Shown: piece after piece, positions 22,839 through 31,200 of the stretch
Layout: every line of letters starts with the position of its first letter
Numbering within the stretch: the first letter of the stretch is position 1
Assembly (NCBI GenBank): GCA_028015205.1
Contig: CM051518.1
Span: 61,087,978-61,151,977, forward strand
Length of the DNA: 64,000 nt
Direction: 5' to 3'
Source of the DNA: Mytilisepta virgata
Taxonomy: Eukaryota; Mollusca; Bivalvia; Mytilida; Mytilidae
The notes under the pieces: generated by a model
The model's database searches: none
Told to the model about the DNA's origin: nothing
What the model saw: only the letters and a program-made list of their open reading frames with translations
Made by a program: the position numbers and the translations under genes

Positions 22839-23113
22839 AAGTCTACGATCACAAAAACAGACGTTGGATACCTTACGTTCCAGACCACAAGAAATGGGAA
22901 CAACACTTCGCCGACGTGTCTGAAGGAAGAGTTAGACCAGATCACAAGGGACGTTACATCGTGGGTAGCGGTTCCCGTTCTGCGACACCGAAAGTGGAAT
23001 TAGTGACCCCCGTGGCACAGAATCTGGAGATGGTTAAATCTGAAGTAGCGAGACAGAAAGGTATAAGAGGGAAGAAGCGCAAGCGATCTTTCAACCAATT
23101 GGACGAATCATGA
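22826..23113 (+). CDS. Small basic Polinton protein
   Basis: 95 residues from the first ATG. The N-terminal part has a W-x-x-HF pattern (KKWEQHFADVSEG) followed by RPDHKGRYIVGSGSR; the C-terminus ends with a lysine/arginine cluster GKKRKRSF that resembles a nuclear-localisation signal. It overlaps the penton gene by 13 nt and the capsid gene by 4 nt (ATGA), so it is embedded in the virion block. A core or scaffold role is possible by position; no function is established here. Confidence 0.75.
   Translation: MGSLEVYDHKNRRWIPYVPDHKKWEQHFADVSEGRVRPDHKGRYIVGSGSRSATPKVELVTPVAQNLEMVKSEVARQKGIRGKKRKRSFNQLDES
23062..23070 (+). promoter_or_regulatory. TATAAGAGG box before the capsid gene
   Basis: Lies 48 bp before the capsid ATG at 23110, within the preceding gene. 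Confidence 0.6.
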
Positions 23114-24372
23114 ATCACTTTGAAGAGAATCACCAAGACGAACTCGCGCTGTTTACGCCACCACCTTCCAACACCGGTATCCAGAGAAGAGAATGGGTCG
23201 AATATCGACCAATTAGTCAAGTCAATGGAGAAACGCCCTTGGACTTTTTGATTCCACCCCTATCAGCAGGATATATGGATCTTGGTAGAAGCAGTCTGAA
23301 GGTCAAAATGCGAATCGTCGACAACAATGGACATCCTATCGAAAAAGACGCCAACGCGGGTTTGGCTAACCTACCGCTGCATTCCATTTTTTCACAAGTG
23401 GATTGCTCCCTCCAGCAGACGGCGATGGCACAGATGGGGACCAATTATCCGTTCAAGGCTTACATCGATACATTACTACAGACGGGAGCCAATCAAACTG
23501 TGCTATTAAACTCTCAACTGTTCATAAAAGACACAGCTGGACATCACGACGACAGTGACGTGCAAACCGGAAGTAATTCGGGACTTTACCGTCGTTCCAT
23601 GTATACGTCAGAGAGTCGCATCTTGGAATTGGAAGGACCCCTCCATCTAGACCTCTTTCAACAAAATAGACTCATCGTCAATGGAGTAGGACTGGCCTTG
23701 AAGTTTTGGCCGAGTAAAAACACTTTCCGCCTTATGTCGAGCGATGACGGAGCAGCCTACAAGGTACAGATATTGGATGTCATTTTCAAGTTGTGTGTAC
23801 AGAAACCCAATGCCGGAGTGTTGATGGCTCATGCAAAGTTACTGGGAGAAGCGACAGCCATGTATCCATTCGTCCACAGTCACTTCAAGATCGCCTCAAT
23901 CTCCAAAGGGGAGTACAGTTACAGTGAAAACAACATGTTCCAGGGTGACATCCCATCACAGCTGATTGTGGGATTTTTGAGCAGTGCAGCCTTTAACGGG
24001 AACTATAAGAGATCGCCCTTTAATTTCCAATCGTTCGACTGCAACTTCCTCGCCTTGTACGTAGACGGTCAATCGTATCCAGCCAAGCCGTTACAACCCA
24101 ACTTTCCAGGGAAAAATTACGTGGAAGCCTATAGAACGCTGACGACATTCAAAAGCGACATCGACGTGTCTATGCTGGACTACGGGGGAGGCTACTCGCT
24201 GTTTGTTTTAAACGTTGACGACGTGATCGACTTCAACGCCAAACGAAGAGGAGACTGTAGATTGGAACTCAGATTCGGAACACCTTTACCAGAGAGCGTC
24301 ACTGTACTCATGTACGGGAAATTTCCCAGGATCATGCACATAGACCAATCCCGCAGCGTTCTGCTACAATGA
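23110..24372 (+). CDS. MCP: Major capsid protein (double jelly-roll)
   Basis: 420 residues, intact. Characteristic of animal Polinton capsids are the N-terminal PLDFLIPP and GYMDLGRSSLKVKMRI strands, LHSIFSQVDCSLQQ, the YPFKAYIDTLLQTG segment, the NRLIVNGVGLALKFWP strand pair, and the C-terminal LNVDDVIDFNAKRRGDCRLE region typical of the second jelly-roll. It would form the hexagonal capsomers of an icosahedral particle. The start overlaps the previous stop by ATGA and its own stop overlaps the protease start in the same way, a tight viral-type arrangement. Confidence 0.93.
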   Translation: MNHFEENHQDELALFTPPPSNTGIQRREWVEYRPISQVNGETPLDFLIPPLSAGYMDLGRSSLKVKMRIVDNNGHPIEKDANAGLANLPLHSIFSQVDCSLQQTAMAQMGTNYPFKAYIDTLLQTGANQTVLLNSQLFIKDTAGHHDDSDVQTGSNSGLYRRSMYTSESRILELEGPLHLDLFQQNRLIVNGVGLALKFWPSKNTFRLMSSDDGAAYKVQILDVIFKLCVQKPNAGVLMAHAKLLGEATAMYPFVHSHFKIASISKGEYSYSENNMFQGDIPSQLIVGFLSSAAFNGNYKRSPFNFQSFDCNFLALYVDGQSYPAKPLQPNFPGKNYVEAYRTLTTFKSDIDVSMLDYGGGYSLFVLNVDDVIDFNAKRRGDCRLELRFGTPLPESVTVLMYGKFPRIMHIDQSRSVLLQ

Positions 24373-24818
24373 ACAACTTGGAATTGGAAAGATTGTTGGA
24401 AGGTTATCCCGTTGTTGTAACGTGTGCAGACGAATTACCACTGCTCATAGGAAGAAGACCGAGAACATACGTCGTCAACACCGATCCCTGTGATCGCCCT
24501 GGAAAACACTGGACCGTGTTCCATTTTCCCGTTCAAGGACCTTGCGAGTTTTTCGACTCACTGGGGAACAGACCCGGAAAATACAACCTTCACTTTAAAA
24601 GAGTCCTGGAGATCAACGGAACTCGGTATCTCTACACATCAGACAGGATCCAACCGGCGGACAGCAGCACGTGTGGAGCCTATTGTGTGTACTTTGTGAA
24701 AGCCAGATACGCCAATCGATCTTACCGTAACATCGTAAATGACTTTAACACCATCCACCTACACCGGAACGATCGAAAAGTGTTGAGCTCTATAAGAGGA
24801 CGATACACCCAAAGATAG
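24369..24818 (+). CDS. PRO: Adenain-like cysteine protease
   Basis: 149 residues of the Ulp1/C5-type fold. The catalytic set is complete: His47 (PGKHWTVFHF), Asp63 (FFDSLG), oxyanion Gln95 (RIQPADSS) and nucleophile Cys102 (STCGAYC). In related viruses this enzyme matures capsid proteins. It is somewhat shorter than adenovirus protease. Starts within the capsid stop codon (ATGA overlap). Unlike most genes of the block it lacks a TATAAGAG-type box close to its start; the nearest (24004-24011) is 365 bp upstream inside the capsid gene. Confidence 0.93.
   Translation: MNNLELERLLEGYPVVVTCADELPLLIGRRPRTYVVNTDPCDRPGKHWTVFHFPVQGPCEFFDSLGNRPGKYNLHFKRVLEINGTRYLYTSDRIQPADSSTCGAYCVYFVKARYANRSYRNIVNDFNTIHLHRNDRKVLSSIRGRYTQR
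24791..24800 (+). promoter_or_regulatory. TATAAGAGGA box
   Basis: Perfect consensus, within the protease 3' end, 34 bp before the ATG at 24825. Confidence 0.6.
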
Positions 24819-24824
24819 ATAACC

Positions 24825-25055
24825 ATGGACCGCGAAAACAGTACACACAGCGAAAGTTGGCAACTGATGGGAAAGAAACTACCCAAATCGGAAATCGTGT
24901 ATTTCTGTCAGATGATTGTGGTGTATCTCATCATCGTGACATCGATCGTCAACCTGTCGCTACAAAATGGCAAGTCGGAGTTATGGATAACGTTATTGAG
25001 CAGCGCCATAGGTTACGCCCTACCCAATCCATCACTGAAGGTCGAGAAACCATAA
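24825..25055 (+). CDS. Small membrane protein
   Basis: 76 residues. After a polar N-terminus comes a long hydrophobic segment (about 25-47, QMIVVYLIIVTSIVNLSL) and a second, weaker one (about 53-67, ELWITLLSSAIGYALP). The C-terminus is short and proline/lysine rich. Small two-helix proteins at this site between protease and ATPase are common in animal Polintons. A virion membrane or holin-like role is an inference. Confidence 0.8.
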   Translation: MDRENSTHSESWQLMGKKLPKSEIVYFCQMIVVYLIIVTSIVNLSLQNGKSELWITLLSSAIGYALPNPSLKVEKP

Positions 25056-25060
25056 GAATA
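25051..25060 (+). promoter_or_regulatory. CATAAGAATA box before the ATPase gene
   Basis: Lies 36 bp before the ATG at 25087. Variant of TATAAGAGGA at first and later positions. Confidence 0.45.
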
Positions 25061-25086
25061 AAAGAAGACGGCAGACATCATCTACC

Positions 25087-25767
25087 ATGGTGTTTCCATT
25101 TTTACCGTGTTCCAGTATCTGCGTGACCGGTCAGACTGGTAGTGGGAAGACACGTTTCGTGTACAGATTATTGAAACACCTGCAAGAAATGTTTTCAGAA
25201 GAACCACCGGAGGAGATCCTGTATTGTTTTGGCATACATCAACCTTTATTCGACGAAATGGAAAAGACCATCCCTAATATCGTCTTTCACAAGGGATTAC
25301 CCTCCATGGAGATTGTGGAAGAGTTTACCGCGAAAAGAACTCATCGAATGATCGTCTTGGACGACCTGATGCATCGAGTCGTGAGCGACGTCGATATGGA
25401 GTTATTGTTTACACAGGGATGTCATCACAGAAGACTGAGCGTCGTGTTTCTCACTCAGAACTTGTACGTGCAGGGAGCCAGATCGAGAACCATAGCCTTA
25501 AATACCACTTACTTGGTGTTGATGAAAAACGTCAGAGACGTTTCCCAGATTGCCACGCTAGGACGACAACTCTATCCAGGACGATCTAAACTACTCATAG
25601 AAGCATACACAGACTCCAATGCAAGTTCGTTTGGGTACTTGGTGGTAGACATGGCGCCAAATTCAGACGACACCTATCGTTTGAGAAGTCACGTGTTTCC
25701 GGGGGAATACACCATCGTGTACGTCAGCCATAAGAGGACGACAAACAAACCCGACGTGAAAACATGA
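25087..25767 (+). CDS. ATP: FtsK/HerA (A32)-type genome-packaging ATPase
   Basis: 226 residues. Walker A is at 15-22 (GQTGSGKT), Walker B at about 88-93 (MIVLDD), and a polar sensor follows in FLTQN (about 121-125). This motor would drive element DNA into capsids. Length is normal for the family. It ends with a 4-nt ATGA overlap with the following gene. Confidence 0.94.
   Translation: MVFPFLPCSSICVTGQTGSGKTRFVYRLLKHLQEMFSEEPPEEILYCFGIHQPLFDEMEKTIPNIVFHKGLPSMEIVEEFTAKRTHRMIVLDDLMHRVVSDVDMELLFTQGCHHRRLSVVFLTQNLYVQGARSRTIALNTTYLVLMKNVRDVSQIATLGRQLYPGRSKLLIEAYTDSNASSFGYLVVDMAPNSDDTYRLRSHVFPGEYTIVYVSHKRTTNKPDVKT
25729..25738 (+). promoter_or_regulatory. CATAAGAGGA box
   Basis: Lies 35 bp before the ATG at 25764; one base from TATAAGAGGA. 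Confidence 0.55.
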
Positions 25768-26066
25768 GTCGACTGATTGAGGAACAAATTCACTTTCTAG
25801 AACTGTTGCGTACGGCCAAGAAAGATCAGAGAACAGCTTTGTTGAAGACTGTGGATAAATTACAACTGAAGGCTTTGAGTGAAATAGCCCATAACGTCAT
25901 CAAAGGAACGATCGTACTGACATCCTCGGACAGAACCAAACTCAGGCAATATAAAAAGATTATAAACATCTTGGGACGAAAGTCATCCACGAGAAAAGAA
26001 AGACTTAGAGTGCTCCAAAAGGGAACTACCGGTGTCGTACGGCTTGTGCAGATATGGAAAAAATGA
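25764..26066 (+). CDS. Small conserved Polinton protein, paralogue 2
   Basis: 100 residues, basic and helical. It resembles the product at 22028-22372 in its start (EEQIHFLELL), the LKALSEIAHNVIKG segment and the later KLRQYKKIINIL helix. The presence of two copies in one element, each in front of a structural or terminal gene, suggests duplication followed by divergence. The ATG overlaps the ATPase stop. Function unknown. Confidence 0.8.
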   Translation: MSRLIEEQIHFLELLRTAKKDQRTALLKTVDKLQLKALSEIAHNVIKGTIVLTSSDRTKLRQYKKIINILGRKSSTRKERLRVLQKGTTGVVRLVQIWKK

Positions 26067-26218
26067 TCCTTGTGCCTTACGACCGATATCAGAAACTGTT
26101 ATCTGACCAGAAAAAGACACAGACCGGAGAGGGAACCAAGAAAAAGATGAAGTTACCTGAGTTGGGACCACCCGGCAGACCGGCTAACAATGACACTAAA
26201 ACATGGATTACGCTTTGA
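26054..26218 (+). CDS. 54-residue Polinton protein
   Basis: A short frame starting MEKMILVPYDRYQKLLSDQ, overlapping the previous gene by 13 nt and ending at TGA 26216-26218. It has a lysine-rich centre (KKKMK) and a proline/glycine segment (LPELGPPGRP). Such a small protein beginning with a 'LVP-x-x-x-Y' pattern is seen at the end of animal Polinton structural blocks, so I regard it as real despite its length. It is the last gene before a polyadenylation signal. Role unknown. Confidence 0.65.
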   Translation: MEKMILVPYDRYQKLLSDQKKTQTGEGTKKKMKLPELGPPGRPANNDTKTWITL

Positions 26219-26233
26219 ATATGTATTTGTTTC

Positions 26234-26239
26234 AATAAA
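26234..26239 (+). terminator. Polyadenylation signal for the rightward gene block
   Basis: AATAAA 16 bases after the last stop codon, before the tandem array. Confidence 0.6.
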
Positions 26240-26711
26240 ATATGTATCTTAAATCTATCGAGTTTGTTATCTGTTCAAGGAAAAATACGATTGGAGATGT
26301 AAACATTTATTTAACACAAAAAGTATAAACAATACACATTTCACACTTTAAAAATTCATACAAACTGAAAAATGGATGCAGAAAAAAATAACACACAATG
26401 AAAAAGGTCACTGTTCTATGTTATTTACATAGCATTTTTGAACACTTTCATTTCATTCATTTCTCATTTTTATTCATTCAAATTTCAATACAATACAATT
26501 TTTGCTAGCTTAAAATTGACCAACCGGTCTATTTGGAGTGACTATTTTCACTATAGTATATGTATGGGAACCATCACAAAAAGTATAAACAATACACATT
26601 TCACACTTTAAAAATTCATACAAACTGAAAAATGGATGCAGAAAAAAATAACACACAATGAAAAAGGTCACTGTTCTATGTTATTTACATAGCATTTTTG
26701 AACACTTTCAT

Positions 26712-27733
26712 AAATAAGGTACATAACAGTATTAACAAAACTCGCAAGTCCATAAGACGTGTGACAAAACTGGTATCACACCACTGGAAAATTGCAACCG
26801 TAATGGTCCTGACTTGGTACAGGCATTTCAAAAGAAATGGTGGGTTGAATCTAGGTTTTACAGCGCGCCAAACCTCCCGCTTCCATTACGGCATAAAAGT
26901 ACCAGTGGTGGTAATCAACATAGATATGCTGATGTCAAAGTTGGTAAAGTAGAAACAAAACACCAAGATAAGTTATAAAAAACAATCTTCAATGATAGTA
27001 GTAGAAGATACTGAATATTTTTCAACCAAATCTTGGTATTTGAAAAAGAATTTCGTAAGAGACCTTTTTAGACGCATTTCCTCGTATTCCTGGCTAAGAA
27101 GTCTGTCACGCAGATGTTTATGGCGTTCAAGGAAATCAGAGTAGTTGGAACATGCTCTAGCGTAACGAATCAATTGAGAAATATAAACACCATATGCAGG
27201 AGATGTTGGGATATTGCTGCATAGGTAAGGAAAATTTATAATTTTAAAATCAAAATCGTCTCTTTTATCGTATATCTTGGTGCTTAGTTTACCACTACTG
27301 TCAAATTCGAGATGAAGGTCTAGAAAGGATGCTGTACAAGTTGTTTCTGTAGTTTCTTTAATTTCGAGTTCTGGTGGATATATCAATGGAAGCCATTGAG
27401 CAAAAGAAGGATTGTTCATGGACAAAACATCATCAATATATCTATATGTGAAATTAAAAGATTTAGCATCTTTCATACGTTTATTCCTCACGAGGTTCTG
27501 CAGAAACTCTGTCTCATAGGAATATAAGAACAAATCGGCGAGGAGAGGGGCACAATTAGTACCCATTGGAATGCCGATTTGTTGTTGAAAAATCGCTCCT
27601 CCAAACGTGACAAATATGTTATCAATGAGGAAATCAAGCATGTCGCAAACCTGTTTTTCAATGTAGCATGTTTTGTTTTTTGGAGATGTTTTAGAAAAAT
27701 ATGTGGAATTGTAGCCTAATACAACAAAGTTGT
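26712..27733 (-). mobile_element. Penelope-like reverse-transcriptase fragment nested in the Polinton array
   Basis: A 1.02-kb insert splits the second 258-bp unit. The left unit sequence stops after AACACTTTCAT (26701-26711) and resumes at ATTCATTTCTCAT (27734), with only three bases lost and no target duplication. It is the 3' part of an element: reverse-transcriptase coding end followed by about 260 bp of non-coding sequence containing TGCCTGTACCAAGTCAGGA. Truncation at the 5' end is usual for target-primed insertion. Confidence 0.8.
26973..27733 (-). pseudogene. Truncated Penelope-type reverse transcriptase
   Basis: About 253 residues of the RT palm and thumb. Key motifs: GIPMGTNCAPLLADLFL (fingers/palm), YIDDVL (catalytic aspartates) and FLDLHLEF. 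The N-terminal part of the RT is missing, because the fragment begins at the array junction; the first six codons of the apparent frame come from the host array. No GIY-YIG endonuclease follows before the stop. No internal frameshift is seen in what remains, which again suggests a young insertion. Assignment to Penelope-like rather than other RTs is by motif and is moderately certain. Confidence 0.75.
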
Positions 27734-28298
27734 ATTCATTTCTCATTTTTATTCATTCAAATTTCAATACAATACAATTTTTGCTAGCTTAAAATTGACC
27801 AACCGGTCTATTTGGAGTGACTATTTTCACTATAGTATATGTATGGGAACCATCACAAAAAGTAAAACAATACACATTTCACACTTTAAAAATTCATACA
27901 AATTGAAAAATGGATGCTGAAAAATAATACACAATGAAAAAGGTCACTGTTCTATGTTATTTACATAGCATTTTTGAACACTTTCATTTCATTCATTTCT
28001 CATATTTATTCATTCAAATTTCAATACAATACAATTTTTGCTAGCTTAAAATTGACCAATCGGTCTATTTGGAGTGACTATTTTCACTATAGGATATGTA
28101 TGGGAACCATCACAAAAAGTATAAACAATACACATTTCACACTTTAAAAATTCATACAAATTGAAAAATGGATGCTGAAAAATAATACACAATGAAAAAG
28201 GTCACTGTTCTATGTTATTTACATAGCATTTTTGAACACTTTCATTTCATTCATTTCTCATTTTTGTTCAATCAAATTTCAATACAGTTTTGTAAATC

Positions 28299-31200
28299 TC
28301 ATTCAAAGTTAGTTTCCAAAAGATGGATCAAGTATCGATCGTTGTCATCTAATTCCATCGGTGTATCAGGTTGATCGACTTCCATCGGTTCTTCTGAATC
28401 CTCGATTTCCATCGGTTCCTCCTTTCTTATTGGACATAGTTCCAAGTCCAACGGAACAGTCGATACACCATCGTCCAAGACTCGTCTTTTGCAATAAAAA
28501 TAAGAGAATCCATTCCTTTTCTGATGGTATGTCATTACTCCATTATCACGAGCTCTAAATCCTTTCAATGTACCGTGTGCCACTTTTTGAGTATTCAGAA
28601 CATAACGGAAGATGGTCATTGGTGCCTTGACTCGTCTTTTGGTGATACCCTTTGAACTAAACTTGACTTCACGGAACTGTCTCGAACGTTGCACCAGTCT
28701 CTTCACCGGGAGCTTCTTGGCACGTCTTAACAGTTTGAAAGCCGTCATCGCTGTGCTGGTTGTATGAACGGTTTTTGTCTTTTGAACGATGTACGTTTTC
28801 GAACAGAGGCCGATCATGACGTCACCGTCATACTCTACTTTAAACAGTCCGGGGGTCCTCTTGTCGAACTTGGCGTGCTTGGTGCAGCAAGTGCGAGGTA
28901 TCCATTCGGGTTCGTAAGTGTCTTGGCAACATCCAGTCAGTGCACGCTGGTATGACTCTCTCATCTCTGGTCTGATGACGGAGGCGAGATCTGGCCCGGC
29001 TAGAGCTAAATAAGCACTATCTGTATCCATCTCACAGTATTGGAAATTACATCTGTCGACGTAAACGTCTAGAAAATCATAATAAAATTGTAACATCCGC
29101 AATTTTCCGTACTGTAAAATGAAATACCCGATTTGGATGGGTAGATTAATGTCCAGTTGTTCCTTTGATTTTTCGACTTCGAAATACTCTTCGTCTTCCA
29201 GCAATGTTGTCGACTTTTTGAATTGAGGTTTGTTGACTTCTATCATGACCTGACCTTCCCCTTGAACATACGTCACGGACTGGAACTTTTCCTGGTCCAT
29301 GATGGTTCCACCATAGGCACTGTTGCCAACTAGCTTGGATGTATCGGCAATAATAGCCTTGTCGGGGTCGGCGTCTCCCAGTCGTCGATTGTCGCTGACT
29401 TCTTTGACGAAATCCCTGAAACAGCGCTGCGGTGTAAATTCCACCACTTGATATATCTTGGTGACAACCATACCGTGTTCCAGGTACCATTTCAAGAGCG
29501 GAGTGGCTATCAACATCTGACGTGCACGCATACCTCCCACCAACAGTCGACGAGGTTTCTGCGACAACTCGAAACGGCGGACGTGATCTTGCATGTGTTC
29601 GCCGATGACTTCGAAAGGAACGTCAGTGGTACAAAACAAAGGTGACATCTCTTCGAAATATTCGTACGGTGTCACGGTCGGGTGTCGAAAGTAAGACGGC
29701 CATTCTTCGGGTACCCTTATGTCACATTCCACCATGCCGAAGAGTCGACCGCTTGCTACGCCCTCTAGAATTTCGTTTTCTGTCACAGCCCTTTGCGGTG
29801 TCGGTGGTTTTCTGGCGTTGCAGAATGACTTTAGACGCTGGTTTATTCGCATGTCATTTCGGAATTGACACTCCCATTTCTCCACAACCGTATATCCTTG
29901 TGTCTGTATTAATGTCGTGGTTTTCACGGTCTTGTCGTACTTGGCCTGGCGGCTCTCGCGCCATTTCTGGTCTTTGACGTTCTTGGTCATCCAACAATCG
30001 TGACCGTGCCAGTAGCATCCGTGAAATTGGTAGACGGTATTAGTGTTGGCGTCATACCCGTCGACCGGATATGGACCGATCTTTTTTTCTTTACCGGTGT
30101 TTAGTTTATGTCGAATGGCCAGACCTTGGGAATGATTCAGATACTCCATCCAATCATACATCAGAACATATTTATCTCGTTTTTCGGGTTTAAATCCATT
30201 CTCCAATCGTCGCCGAACGAAGGGACCCGTCGGCATGGCCATGTCGATACAATATAGATACAAGGCATTTGCATCAAATCCGACGATTTTCTGACAAGGT
30301 CTGGTGAAGTCGTTGCGAATGAATGTCTGTCCCACTTCGTGGTGACGATTGAAAATGATGGACGGACCACCGATCAAGTTCTGCTTGATCGTAAAATACA
30401 GATCGCTGTTGGCTTCGTCGAACAAGGCAAACGAGGCACCGGACCTTCGACCGGTGTCGAAGAGCATCCGGCGTGCAAGTCCGGGTACGGAGATGCCTGT
30501 TTTGAAGAGATCAATCTCACGCTCGAAATAGAATTTCTGTAAATTTTCCACGGCCTTGACAAAGGGTCCCACATCGAGATTGTTGTACCATACCAGAAAA
30601 TCTTGGAAGGTCGACATACCGTTCGAGTACCAGACGTGTTGGCAATAGTCGTATTCTTCCGGTGAGATGTTGGCATCTTTCGTAGAACTGTAAAAATCTT
30701 CGTGGGACGGAAGTGTACGATGATGTAACTTGTCTGCGCTGTCGAACCACTCGTACGGAAAGAAACCTTTGTTTTCTGTGACGTCATAAGCTTTTAAAAA
30801 TTTGGCATAGCTAAACCCGGGAGCCAAGTAAGAGGTAATATCTAAAAACTTAAAATGTTCGTTAGCCAAACAGGCATAGCTGTTGTTCCGTTTGACCGTG
30901 AACGTTTCGCCAGGTTCGTGCATGTGTAATGATTTAGCCAAGTGTGTTTTGATAAGGTTGGTGTCATATTTTGCCGAATTAAATCCCAGGACGACGGTCT
31001 GCCGACAATAAGCATCGAGTTCTTTCTTGAGTTTTTTAAATACGTTTTTCTCCTGTTCATTCTCTTCAAGTAACTCGTCATCGTCGAGGAAGGCATCCAG
31101 TCTGTCATCCACGTCGTCGTCTTCAAGGAGGGCACGGTACGGATTCTGAATGGAGACTTCCAGTTGATCGAAAGCATCAGCAAATTTTTGTTGAGCCAAC

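Larger units (their letters stand above)
26315..28290. repeat. Tandem array of about 258-bp units inside the Polinton
   Basis: Four units start at the word CACAAAAAGTATAAAC or a close form at 26315, 26575, 27854 and 28111 (periods 260, about 257 without the insertion, 257). Each contains AAAAGGTCACTGTTCTATG and GACCAACCGGTCTATTTGG. The units are over 95% alike by eye, so the array is young. It separates the convergent rightward block from the polymerase gene. Unit two is split by the Penelope fragment at 26712-27733; the last unit is truncated. Confidence 0.88.

Noticed and set aside
24004..24011. TATAAGAG within the capsid gene as promoter of the protease gene
   Set aside because: It is 365 bp upstream, far outside the 33-78 bp range of the others, so I do not assign it.
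26698..26952. 84-codon plus-strand frame in the Polinton
   Set aside because: It is antisense to the non-coding 3' part of the nested Penelope fragment.
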